A stretch of 64,000 nt of DNA, taken from assembly GCA_020832305.1 (NCBI GenBank), contig JAFIEV010000044.1, positions 1 to 64,000 on the forward strand, in the 5' to 3' direction. The stretch comes from Cyclobacteriaceae bacterium (lineage in GTDB: Bacteria; Bacteroidota; Bacteroidia; Cytophagales; Cyclobacteriaceae). Positions 1-8,476 of this stretch are shown here, piece by piece. The translations under genes and the position numbers were made by a program. The notes beneath the pieces are model-generated. The model had not been told where the DNA came from and searched no databases. It was given only the letters and a program-made list of their open reading frames with translations. Positions within the stretch are counted from its first letter, which is position 1. Every line of letters begins with the position of its first letter.

Positions 1-381
1 ACCTTCATCATCCATTGCTGCTACGCGAATTGCAATTGCCCCGCCCATAGAGAAACCTCCCAAAACGGCATCCTTGATTTTAAGGTGTTTTAAAACTTTT
101 CGTATATCCGCAACATGTACATTGTAATCGTATTTTCCATAGGGTTTATCCGATTTACCAAATCCTCGTAAGGTTATTCCTATTGCACGAAAATTATTGT
201 TTTTCAAGTCATTGTATTGATACTCGTACATTTCGTCGCTAAGTGGCCACCCGTGGATCAGCACTATGGCTCTGCCTTCACCTACATCAGCAACATGAAG
301 ACGAACATTGGGTTCCACTTCAATGTATTCGGCCCTGGCAATTGCTGCAACTGTGTCTGCTTTTTTAACTATACTTTCCAT
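1..381 (-). CDS. alpha/beta hydrolase, C-terminus cut by window edge
   Basis: The reverse strand is open from an ATG at 381 to the window edge, giving the first 127 residues of an alpha/beta-fold hydrolase. The oxyanion-hole motif HGW lies near residue 43, the LRGFGKSD loop near 71, and the nucleophile elbow GFSMGG places the catalytic serine at residue 111. This pattern is typical of the non-haem chloroperoxidase/arylesterase-like branch. There is no signal peptide, so it is probably cytoplasmic. The substrate cannot be told. The acid and histidine of the triad would lie outside the window. Confidence 0.85.
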   Translation of the reverse strand, partial: MESIVKKADTVAAIARAEYIEVEPNVRLHVADVGEGRAIVLIHGWPLSDEMYEYQYNDLKNNNFRAIGITLRGFGKSDKPYGKYDYNVHVADIRKVLKHLKIKDAVLGGFSMGGAIAIRVAAMDDEG

Positions 382-505
382 TATTTCAATTAATAAATTA
401 TTGACAGCCATTCCAGGCCGATTCCCAATCGTTTCAATAAAATCCCATCTGCAGTACTATAGCAGTGGAATTACTGCATCATTACACCATTTTTAAAAAA
501 TTTAT

Positions 506-937
506 CTATATTGAGAAGTCATTACCAAATTTGCCAAACTCTCTTTTACTGTCCTTTCTGGATTTCAAATATCGCTGTACTAGTTTTTCTCCTTCGACTT
601 TAATACCATCAGCATTTTTTGAAACAATGTAGGCAATGGTAAATTGCATTAATGTGCCAAGCATTTTTTTAACTGGATTTTTTGTTCTGCCAATCAGAAT
701 TTTCTTTGATAAATATCCAGCTCCTATTCCTATTGCGAAGCCAATAAAATTTCTTTTTATTTCAGACGATGAAGATATCTCCTTCAATGTCTTTTTAATG
801 ATATTGATGAGTTTTAAACTATCGTGTGTAATATTGAGCTGCTCCCTGAGCAACCACTGCTCCCTGGCTTGCTTTTCTTGCAATACTGCAATCTCTTTGC
901 TTAAAGTATCCGTTTCATTTTTCATCTTTTTTAACAT
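506..937 (-). CDS. small membrane protein, YtxH-gene partner, unknown function
   Basis: A 143-residue protein not recognised as a named family. Residues 1-60 are charged and heptad-like (probable coiled coil). A glycine-rich hydrophobic stretch (about 66-85, around FAIGIGAGYLSKK) looks like one membrane segment, and a second weakly hydrophobic stretch lies near 92-106. The tail is basic. The start overlaps the end of the upstream YtxH-type gene, so the two are probably co-transcribed and translationally coupled. An alternative ATG at 925 would shorten the overlap. Together they resemble phage-holin/YtxH-type stress envelope pairs common in Bacteroidota. That role is inference. Confidence 0.7.
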   Translation of the reverse strand: MLKKMKNETDTLSKEIAVLQEKQAREQWLLREQLNITHDSLKLINIIKKTLKEISSSSEIKRNFIGFAIGIGAGYLSKKILIGRTKNPVKKMLGTLMQFTIAYIVSKNADGIKVEGEKLVQRYLKSRKDSKREFGKFGNDFSI

Positions 938-1181
938 CTTCGTATTTGGCTTTTCCTTTTTCAGCTAGCTTTTCAAGATCATTTTTATTACTTTCAAATT
1001 TTTTAATAAATGAATTTAATAATTCATCAAACTTTGATTTTAGCTCATCCGCATAATCATCACCCTTATCCTTGATTTGTTTGCGGGTTTTTGAGCCTTT
1101 TTCTGGCGCAAATAAAATACCTGTAAATATACCAATGGCAAGTCCTGCCAATGTCCCTAATACTACTTTACCTTTCTTCAT
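915..1181 (-). CDS. YtxH domain-containing protein
   Basis: An 88-residue protein starting at the MKKGKVV methionine. A longer reading to 1208 is possible but adds nine residues that spoil the usual start. The N-terminal segment GTLAGLAIGIFTGILFAPEKG is the YtxH hallmark: a glycine-rich membrane helix followed by a short APEKGSKTR motif. An amphipathic charged helix of about 60 residues follows. YtxH proteins are small stress-related envelope proteins of uncertain mechanism. The gene overlaps the following 143-residue membrane protein gene by about 20 bases. Confidence 0.85.
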   Translation of the reverse strand: MKKGKVVLGTLAGLAIGIFTGILFAPEKGSKTRKQIKDKGDDYADELKSKFDELLNSFIKKFESNKNDLEKLAEKGKAKYEDVKKDEK

Positions 1182-1439
1182 AATTATATTTAGTTTATAC
1201 ACCACCAACCCCTGTAAAAGATTAATTAGTAGAATTGATTGAGTAATTATTGTTTAGCCAGCAATTGTTATTAAATCCTTTTGAAACTTAGTATAGGCAT
1301 CCTCTATCATATTTCTCAATTCCCTAAAGTGCTCCGCTATATCTTTTTGCAGCTTGAAGAATAGAGTAAAATGGTGGTGACAAAAATTACTTACATCAGT
1401 ACTTCTGCCAGATCGCCGTTTGCTTTCCTATTTAATCTT

Positions 1440-1883
1440 TTAATTGTTGGGCAATGATCTGATATAACTAGGATTGGGTTTGGTGCTGTCAGACCTCTGA
1501 AGTATGCCCTCATAATTTTTAGGTTTTAAATGCCCATCTATATTTCTGGAATCTATTGTTTGAACCATCTTGCCTGACATATCCATATGTTCACCTTCCT
1601 TAAACCTCATTTTTGTACCTTCCTTTATTGCGTAGATGCCATTACTCATAATCACGGTTCCATTGGTGAGTGTTGCATCTTCCTCTAACTGACTGATGTT
1701 CCCATCTTTTATTTTTAGCATTTTACCATTCTGAAATACAAAGCCATCGGGATGGTTTTGATATTCAGAATAAGAAAAATCATCTTTTTCAGTTTGATTC
1801 CATTTTCTTTCTGTGGAATCTGTTTGAGCAAAAACACCAAAAGTGATTAAGCCTGTTGCGATTACTAATAATAATTTTTTCAT
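1440..1883 (-). CDS. secreted DUF6799 domain protein
   Basis: A 147-residue protein with a clear signal peptide (MKKLLLVIATGLITFGVFAQ, cleavage after Ala-Gln). The mature part carries the DUF6799 pattern of short tandem beta units of the form DG-NGKMLKIKDG, L-NGTVIMSNG, and MRFKEGEHMDMSGKM, about residues 45-105. Function is unknown. Members occur in Bacteroidota as small periplasmic or outer-membrane-associated proteins rich in Met and Lys. It stands alone, with no obvious operon partner. Confidence 0.75.
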   Translation of the reverse strand: MKKLLLVIATGLITFGVFAQTDSTERKWNQTEKDDFSYSEYQNHPDGFVFQNGKMLKIKDGNISQLEEDATLTNGTVIMSNGIYAIKEGTKMRFKEGEHMDMSGKMVQTIDSRNIDGHLKPKNYEGILQRSDSTKPNPSYIRSLPNN

Positions 1884-2577
1884 TTTTCTGGTCTTTAAAT
1901 TTGTCGGAGTGTCAATTGATTCTTAAATAATCTCATGATGAAGTGCGCCAACAGGGATAGGTTGTTAAATTATTTTATTGTCATGCAGTTTTTATTCAGT
2001 TGGTCGCTGATTTATTGATGTTCATCTACTGTGATGTGATTTGATGTTACACCAAATTACTACAATGCAAATAAACGGTTATCATTGAAATCAACTGTTA
2101 CATGATAATTTGAATTCGTTATATAAATTACACATTAATGTCGTGTTTTATAATTTGCAATTTGTCTTTCAACTAAACCACCACACAACAAAGTGTATAT
2201 GTAAAAATTTCCGGCAAAATCATGAAAGTCAAAAAGTAATCTTTACGTCAGCATCGCTTCGTTTTATTAATCAAAATCCTTAATTTTTTTGCTGTCATTG
2301 CAAGTATTTACTACTTTTACTTCCGTTTACGCTTGTTTCACTTTTTGATTTTATATGTACGATTAAATGGCGCTTGTTGCGATGCAAACGTTTGTATAGT
2401 GATATTCAAATCATTTGCCTAAGCAGTAGCCCCCGTCAGGTTACCTTTTCCCAACATTGCTGTGCGGGTAAACCGGATGCAATAAGACGGAAAAATATTA
2501 CCGTATCATTTACCGGATACTACTGACACAGCTTAGCCCATTTGCTGCATGTAAAATCAAATACAATTGGTTTTAAA
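1884..2577. other. 694-bp intergenic region upstream of the saccharide island
   Basis: No open reading frame with coding character was seen. It separates the leftward DUF6799 gene from the rightward hydrolase island and must hold the promoters for both. The only element picked out is the palindrome at 2383-2396. AT-rich sequence fills most of the rest. Confidence 0.6.
2383..2396. promoter_or_regulatory. LacI/CcpA/PurR-type operator-like palindrome
   Basis: The sequence TGCAAACGTTTGTA contains a perfect 10-bp palindrome with a central CG (2385-2394). LacI-family operators have this architecture (PurR and cre-type sites share AA-x-CG-TT cores). It lies about 185 bp before the first gene of the hydrolase island. 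No LacI-family gene is in the window, so the assignment rests on pattern alone. Confidence 0.35.
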
Positions 2578-4215
2578 ATGAAGTTCATACATGGCTTACT
2601 GATCTGTGTTGCGGGATTTCAGCTACTCTCTTGTGAGACTGATAATACCCATCCACCAAGACCCAATATTGTACTGATTTTGGTAGATGATATGGGTTAT
2701 TCAGACCTGGGCTCCTTTGGCAGCGAAATTTCAACCCCACACCTTGATCAATTGGCAGCGTCAGGCATTCGGTTTACGCAATTTACCAATGCCGCCAAGT
2801 GTTTTCCTTCCCGTGCCTGCCTGCTTACCGGTTTATATGCCCAGCAATGTGGTATGGCCCATCGTGCAGACACCTTGCGCAACAGCGTAACACTCGGTGA
2901 AGTGTTGCAAAATAGCGGATACCGCACCTTGATGAGCGGCAAGCACCACGGCAAAGAGAATATGTATTTCCGGGGTTTCGATCGCTACTACGGTCTTCGC
3001 GATGGGGCATCCAATCATTTTAATCCGGGGAAACAAAGGCCCGGCGAACCAGTACCGGCGCATAAGGTATGGGCACAGCCACGCGCCTGGTGTATTGACG
3101 ACTCTACTCATCTTCCCTACCACCCTGTGCCCGATGACTTCTATACTACAGACTACTTTACCTATTATGCCATCGACTATTTACAGGAATACAAAGATGA
3201 AGACAAACCCTTCTTTCTGTTTCTGTCCTATACCGCACCTCATGACCCGCTTCAGGCCTGGCCGGAAGACATTGCTAAATATAAAGGAGTCTATGATGCC
3301 GGATATGAGCAGATTCGCCGGCAACGATATGAGCGTATGAAAGAACTCGGCATCATCGATGATTCATTTCCCCTCTCAAATGCCACCTATGAAAAATGGG
3401 ATGAAATGGATAAATTTGAAAGAACTGAAGAAATTCAACGGATGCAGGTATATGCAGCCATGATAGATCGTGTGGATATGAATATTGGCAGGCTGATAGA
3501 AACCTTAAAATCCATCGGCAAATACGACAATACCATCATTATGTTTGCCTCAGACAATGGAGGCTCACCAGGTATTTTTCCTTCAGATGGTGAAGGGTAT
3601 AATGAATGGGCCGGTCTTGGAATCATAGGCTCCATGGAACGCTGGACAAGTCTTGGAACCTCATGGTCTAATGTATGCAATACCCCCTACCGGTATTATA
3701 AAGACTGGAGTCATCACGGTGGTACCTGCACACCTTTTATCATTCACTGGCCAGGTAATATACAGCCGGGTATCAGCGATTATCCGGGTCATTTTATCGA
3801 TTTTATGCCCACTTTTATAGAATGGTCAGGGGCAGAATACCCACTTCATTTTAAAGGCGACACCATTCCGGCTATGGCGGGCGAAAGTTTTGCAGCGGTG
3901 CTTCACGGTGAAAAAAAAGACAGGGAAAAACCTCTTTTCTGGGAATTTCAAAACGGAAAAGCCGTACGCAAAGGACACTATCGCCTGGTTTGGGAGTCTT
4001 TTACAGAAATCACCGATCCACTGGACTATGCCGAAGGACCGGATGATGGCCAGGGATATTGGGCGCTCTACGATATGCGCCATGACAAAACCGAAACGAA
4101 AAACATCGCTGATCAACACCCGGATATTGTCAATGAGATGAAAGCATTGTATGCGTCCTGGGCAAAGGATATGGCCAGGTATCCGCAACTCGAAATGGCT
4201 ACCATCCGAAGATAA
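2578..4215 (+). CDS. lipoprotein sulfatase (S1 family, arylsulfatase-like)
   Basis: A 545-residue sulfatase that hydrolyses sulfate esters, probably on a polysaccharide. The ATG at 2578 is chosen because it gives a normal lipoprotein signal (lipobox LLSC); the upstream TTG reading does not. Metal-binding Asp pair is in ILVDDMG. The formylglycine signature is KCFPSRACLLTG, whose Cys must be converted by a formylglycine-generating enzyme encoded elsewhere. Further active-site motifs are SGKHHG, APHDP and ASDNGG. The C-terminal HHGGTCTPFIIHWP resembles the S1_4-like subfamily (subfamily call tentative). It is the first gene of the island and is followed after 40 bp by the GH63-like gene. Confidence 0.92.
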   Translation: MKFIHGLLICVAGFQLLSCETDNTHPPRPNIVLILVDDMGYSDLGSFGSEISTPHLDQLAASGIRFTQFTNAAKCFPSRACLLTGLYAQQCGMAHRADTLRNSVTLGEVLQNSGYRTLMSGKHHGKENMYFRGFDRYYGLRDGASNHFNPGKQRPGEPVPAHKVWAQPRAWCIDDSTHLPYHPVPDDFYTTDYFTYYAIDYLQEYKDEDKPFFLFLSYTAPHDPLQAWPEDIAKYKGVYDAGYEQIRRQRYERMKELGIIDDSFPLSNATYEKWDEMDKFERTEEIQRMQVYAAMIDRVDMNIGRLIETLKSIGKYDNTIIMFASDNGGSPGIFPSDGEGYNEWAGLGIIGSMERWTSLGTSWSNVCNTPYRYYKDWSHHGGTCTPFIIHWPGNIQPGISDYPGHFIDFMPTFIEWSGAEYPLHFKGDTIPAMAGESFAAVLHGEKKDREKPLFWEFQNGKAVRKGHYRLVWESFTEITDPLDYAEGPDDGQGYWALYDMRHDKTETKNIADQHPDIVNEMKALYASWAKDMARYPQLEMATIRR

Positions 4216-4255
4216 TTATCTTTCTATTGCTCATTTTTTACATAAAAACAGAACC

Positions 4256-6184
4256 ATGAAAAAACTGATTTCTTCTTGTCTGATTTTTGTCTTTATCTGC
4301 ACATCATGCCAGCAAAAAACTGAACAAAAAACAGCATACCAAATTATTCAGGAAAATCTTGGAAGCGGATGGAATACCTACCATACCTGGAATTCGCTGT
4401 CGTATGTGCATATGCCTGAAGGTTTTGAAATTGCTTTTGACTTTAAATACCAGGGACATAATTTCTCCGGATATCTCAACCGGGCCAATTTTCAGGAAGA
4501 TTTCGGCGAGGCAGCCCCGAAATTGAAAGCCATGGCGCATGCCTGGGATGCCTCCTATACACAAATCGAAATAGAATGGAACGGCATACATGCCGTGCTG
4601 GAAACTGCCACCGATGCAGGGGATTTGGTGGCTATCATCAAACCCATTCAAAAAACAGCGATACCGGCTTCTGTGATCATAAGGACCGGACTGGTTTTCA
4701 ATCGTCCGGGCAACCTACATACAGATAAGGATGGCAATATCACTGCCAGGTTTTCTGAAAAGGAATTTAAGATATTTCCGGCCGCTGAGTTTCAGGAAGA
4801 TTATTCAACACCCCTTTCCTCGCCTTACTATTCAATGCCCCTCTCTGAAGTGGCAGCCATTAGCACAGGCCGGCAACGATCGCTTCAGGAAATAAAATCC
4901 ATCATAGAAAAGCAAAAAACAGCCTATGGGCAAAAAGCCCTGGCATACGGTTCAGAAAATGCCGAAGTATATCAGGCCATCAGTACCTGCCTTGCCTGGA
5001 ACACCATCTACGAACCGGTAAGTGACAGGGTATTGTCGACGGTAAGCCGCAGCTGGAATGTTCAAAGAGGCGGATATGGTCTGTTTTGCTGGGACAATTT
5101 TTTTATGGCCTACATGTGTGCCATAGATAATAAAGAACTAGCCTTTGCCAATGTAATTGAATTACTGGAAGACATGACCGAAGAGGGATTTGTTCCCAAC
5201 AATTCTCAGGGTAATGGACGAAAATCCTGGGACCGCAGCCAGCCTCCGGTCGGCGGAATACTCGCAAGGGAAATCTATAAAAAATATCCTGAGGATTGGT
5301 TTCTAGAATCGGTTTTTGATAAGCTGCTTACGTGGAATCGCTGGTGGATGCAACGCCGCTACCATCAGGGCATGCTTTGCTGGGGCTCCCATACGGCCAA
5401 AAATCCCTATAACGACAAAGCACATAATAACCACCTGGCCGGTGTACTGGAAAGCGGCCTTGATGATTCGCCTATGTATGACAAGGTGCCCTTTGATGCT
5501 GAAAAAGGCATTCTCTTACTCCATGATGTCGGATTAAACAGTTTGTATGTGGCCGATTGCGAAGCGTTGGCTGAAATGGCAGCTGTGTTGGGCCGAAATG
5601 CGGAAAAAGAAGAGCTGCTGGAAAGGGCCGAAAAGATAAGAAGCGGCATAAAATCTCTCTGGAGCGAAGAAAAAGGCATTTTTTTAAACCGTCGCACCGA
5701 CAATGGTGCATTTGTAGAGAAATACTCCCCCACCCTGTTTTACGCCTTGATGGCCCGGGCTGCTACCCCAGAACAGGCAGAAAGAATGGTGAGGGAATAC
5801 TTTTACAATGAAGCGTATTTCTGGGGAGACTATATAATGCCATCCATTGCCAGGTCAGACCCGGCTTTTCCTGAGCAGGCCTACTGGAGAGGCGCCATAT
5901 GGGCGCCCATGAACTTTTTGGTATATCTTTCCATGCGACCATACGAAAATCTGGCCAGCGCCAGAAAAGACCTGGCAGAAAAATCCCTCTCCCTTTTCTT
6001 AAACGAATGGCGAAGGAAGAATTACATATCAGAAAATTATTCTGCCTTTGATGGCACCGGCGATGATCCGCGCATCCGCAGCCATCCTTTCTATTCATGG
6101 GGAGCCTTATTGGGCACCATTTCCTTTATGGAACATGGGTATCTGCCCGCCTTTGAGGCGCCGCTCACACCTGAACATCCTTAA
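4256..6184 (+). CDS. GH63-like glycoside hydrolase lipoprotein
   Basis: A 642-residue lipoprotein (lipobox FICTSC) with an N-terminal beta-rich domain and a C-terminal alpha/alpha-barrel. The barrel carries motifs of the GH63/mannosylglycerate-hydrolase-like group: WDNFFMAY, a DRSQPP loop, the ESGLDDSP segment that usually holds the acid Asp, and YWRGAIWAPMN near the C-terminus. Such enzymes cleave alpha-glucosides or related alpha-linked sugars. The exact substrate is unknown. The start at 4256 is preferred to a reading open from 4151, because that one overlaps the sulfatase and lacks a signal peptide. It sits between the sulfatase and a GH92 gene, so it likely acts on the same glycan. Confidence 0.85.
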   Translation: MKKLISSCLIFVFICTSCQQKTEQKTAYQIIQENLGSGWNTYHTWNSLSYVHMPEGFEIAFDFKYQGHNFSGYLNRANFQEDFGEAAPKLKAMAHAWDASYTQIEIEWNGIHAVLETATDAGDLVAIIKPIQKTAIPASVIIRTGLVFNRPGNLHTDKDGNITARFSEKEFKIFPAAEFQEDYSTPLSSPYYSMPLSEVAAISTGRQRSLQEIKSIIEKQKTAYGQKALAYGSENAEVYQAISTCLAWNTIYEPVSDRVLSTVSRSWNVQRGGYGLFCWDNFFMAYMCAIDNKELAFANVIELLEDMTEEGFVPNNSQGNGRKSWDRSQPPVGGILAREIYKKYPEDWFLESVFDKLLTWNRWWMQRRYHQGMLCWGSHTAKNPYNDKAHNNHLAGVLESGLDDSPMYDKVPFDAEKGILLLHDVGLNSLYVADCEALAEMAAVLGRNAEKEELLERAEKIRSGIKSLWSEEKGIFLNRRTDNGAFVEKYSPTLFYALMARAATPEQAERMVREYFYNEAYFWGDYIMPSIARSDPAFPEQAYWRGAIWAPMNFLVYLSMRPYENLASARKDLAEKSLSLFLNEWRRKNYISENYSAFDGTGDDPRIRSHPFYSWGALLGTISFMEHGYLPAFEAPLTPEHP

Positions 6185-6208
6185 TGTACAACTAAATTCC
6201 TTTTTATA

Positions 6209-8476
6209 ATGACAACAACGCTCAATGCAATTCAAACACATAAATCAAGCTGCAAGCTGCTGGCTCTTGCATGTTTTGTGTTTTTGTTAACCGTTCAGGG
6301 TTATACCCGCGATTATACCGATTATGTAAACCTTTTTATTGGTTCACTCAATGAAGGCAACACCAATCCGGGGGCTACAATGCCCTGGGGAATGGCATCC
6401 ATTTCTCCCTTTAATGCATATGACACCCTCAATCCTGATGCATGGTGCCGAAGCCCGTATTTAACCGGCAGGCCCTATATTTCGGGATTTACGCAGTTGA
6501 ACATCAGCGGCACGGGTTGTCCTGATTTGGGAACTTTTACTCAGGTTGCGACCCATGGTCCGCTTTCATTCTCTGCATTCCACAATGCCTCGGTCTATTC
6601 CAATGAAGTGGCGCGGCCAGGGTACTATAGTGTCAAGCTCGATAAGTTTAACATTAAAGCTGAAATGACAGCCACCGAGCGCAGCACGCTTACCCGGTAT
6701 ACCTTTCCGGCAGGCAGCTCAAATATCATGGTAAATCTGGGCCTGGGACTTACCACGCGCGATGGCGCAGTGATACAGCGGCTGAGCGATACCGAAATTG
6801 CAGGATCCAAAACTACTGGTAACTTTTGCGGGCTTACCAACACACAAATTGTTTATTTTTATGCAAGAGTAAGTAAAAAACCCCTGGAATCTGGTGTCTG
6901 GGATGGTGACAGAAAATACCATTGGTTTAAAAGGCCTATGCCTGGCAAAAATATTGGTGCCTACTTCACTTTCGAAACCGAAGAGGGAGAGCAGGTGTAT
7001 GTGCAAACAGGCTTTTCTTTTGTAAGCGTGGAAAATGCAAAGCTCAATCTGGAAACCGAACAAAAGACCCTGGATTTTGAAGCCATTGCCAAAAGTGCTG
7101 AAAATGCCTGGAATCGTGAACTGTCAAAAATTAAGGTCGAAGGCGGCTCTGAAGATGACAAAATCAAATTCTATACGGCCTTATATCATATCCTGATACA
7201 TCCCAATGTATTTAATGATGTAAATGGCGATTATGTAGGGTACGAAAGCGACAAAATTTACAACGCCGGAAACCGAAACCGGTATACCATTTTTTCACTA
7301 TGGGACACCTATCGCACGGTACACCCCTTTCTTTCACTGGTATACCCAAAAAAGCAGTCAGATATGACCTCCAGCCTCGTGGATATGTATCGCGAAGGCG
7401 GATGGCTGCCCCGCTGGGAACTCGCTGGCATGGAAACCGGGGTGATGGTGGGAGACCCTTCCCTGCCCGTGATCGCCGACACCTACCTCAGGGGCATCCG
7501 TGATTTTGATATCAATACGGCCTATGAGGCCATGGTTCATAATGCCACCGCAAACCCGGCCACCAATATACTGAGGCCCGGTCTTGAGTATTGGCTCAAA
7601 TACGACTTTATACCCGACGACGCTCCGCCGGTGATGCACAATTTCCCCAAAGACATGTATGAAAACATGCTTCGCCACCGCGTGGTTTGGGGCTCTGTTT
7701 CAACCGCACTGGAATACAGTATTGCTGACTGGAGTCTCGCGCAATTGGCCAGCGCACTTGGTAAAAATGATGACTACGATACATTTACAAAGCGATCTAT
7801 GCTGTATCGCAACAACTTCGACGCGCAAATTGGCTTTGTAAGGCCTAAACTCAGCGATGGAAGTTGGGTTTCGCCTTTTGACCCCACCAGCCATAATCTT
7901 GCCTGCTTTACCGAAGGCAGCGCCTGGACATACACTTTTATGGTTCCGCATGATATGCGCGGTCTTATCAAACTGATGGGTGGCCCCAAACGCTTTGTTA
8001 ATAAACTGCAGCAATGCTTTGATGAAGGCCACTTTGATGTAACCAACGAACCCGATATCGCCTATCCCTACCTTTTCAACTATGTAAAAGGAGAAGAATG
8101 GCGCACACAGAAAACCGTGAGGGAAATCGTGGAAAGGGACTTTAAAAATGCACCGGAAGGCATTCCCGGAAACGAAGACGTAGGCACCCTTTCTACATGG
8201 CTGGTCTATTCCATGATGGGCTTTTACCCCGATTGTCCGGCCAATATGGAATACCAGTTAACCAGTCCGGTTTTCTCGAAAGTCACCATAGAGCTTGACT
8301 CCGATTATTATGAAGGCAGACAATTTGTAATTGAAGCCCCCGAGGCTACGCCAGATAACATCTATATTTCATCTATGCGGCTCAACGGCAAAGCCCATAA
8401 AAAACACACCATTCATCATAATGAATTGGTCAAAGGAGGAAAATTAATCTATAACTTAACTCATACAAAACCATGA
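6209..8476 (+). CDS. GH92 family alpha-mannosidase, secreted
   Basis: A 755-residue exo-alpha-mannosidase candidate. A signal peptide covers about the first 34 residues. The N-terminal domain opens with YVNLFIGS and NTNPGATMPWGM, the usual GH92 beginning, followed by FTQLNISGTGCPDLG. The catalytic (alpha/alpha)6 domain has FSLWDTYRTVHPF and, near residue 650, GNEDVGTLSTWLVYSMMGFYP, the conserved GH92 catalytic stretch. The family is calcium-dependent and inverting. The stop overlaps the start of the next gene by four bases (ATGA), so translation is probably coupled. Confidence 0.93.
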   Translation: MTTTLNAIQTHKSSCKLLALACFVFLLTVQGYTRDYTDYVNLFIGSLNEGNTNPGATMPWGMASISPFNAYDTLNPDAWCRSPYLTGRPYISGFTQLNISGTGCPDLGTFTQVATHGPLSFSAFHNASVYSNEVARPGYYSVKLDKFNIKAEMTATERSTLTRYTFPAGSSNIMVNLGLGLTTRDGAVIQRLSDTEIAGSKTTGNFCGLTNTQIVYFYARVSKKPLESGVWDGDRKYHWFKRPMPGKNIGAYFTFETEEGEQVYVQTGFSFVSVENAKLNLETEQKTLDFEAIAKSAENAWNRELSKIKVEGGSEDDKIKFYTALYHILIHPNVFNDVNGDYVGYESDKIYNAGNRNRYTIFSLWDTYRTVHPFLSLVYPKKQSDMTSSLVDMYREGGWLPRWELAGMETGVMVGDPSLPVIADTYLRGIRDFDINTAYEAMVHNATANPATNILRPGLEYWLKYDFIPDDAPPVMHNFPKDMYENMLRHRVVWGSVSTALEYSIADWSLAQLASALGKNDDYDTFTKRSMLYRNNFDAQIGFVRPKLSDGSWVSPFDPTSHNLACFTEGSAWTYTFMVPHDMRGLIKLMGGPKRFVNKLQQCFDEGHFDVTNEPDIAYPYLFNYVKGEEWRTQKTVREIVERDFKNAPEGIPGNEDVGTLSTWLVYSMMGFYPDCPANMEYQLTSPVFSKVTIELDSDYYEGRQFVIEAPEATPDNIYISSMRLNGKAHKKHTIHHNELVKGGKLIYNLTHTKP

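Noticed and set aside
1209-1439. Reverse-strand frame ending FRELRNMIEDAYTKFQKDL
   Set aside because: Could be the C-terminus of a decayed helical protein, but no start, family or full-length frame was found.
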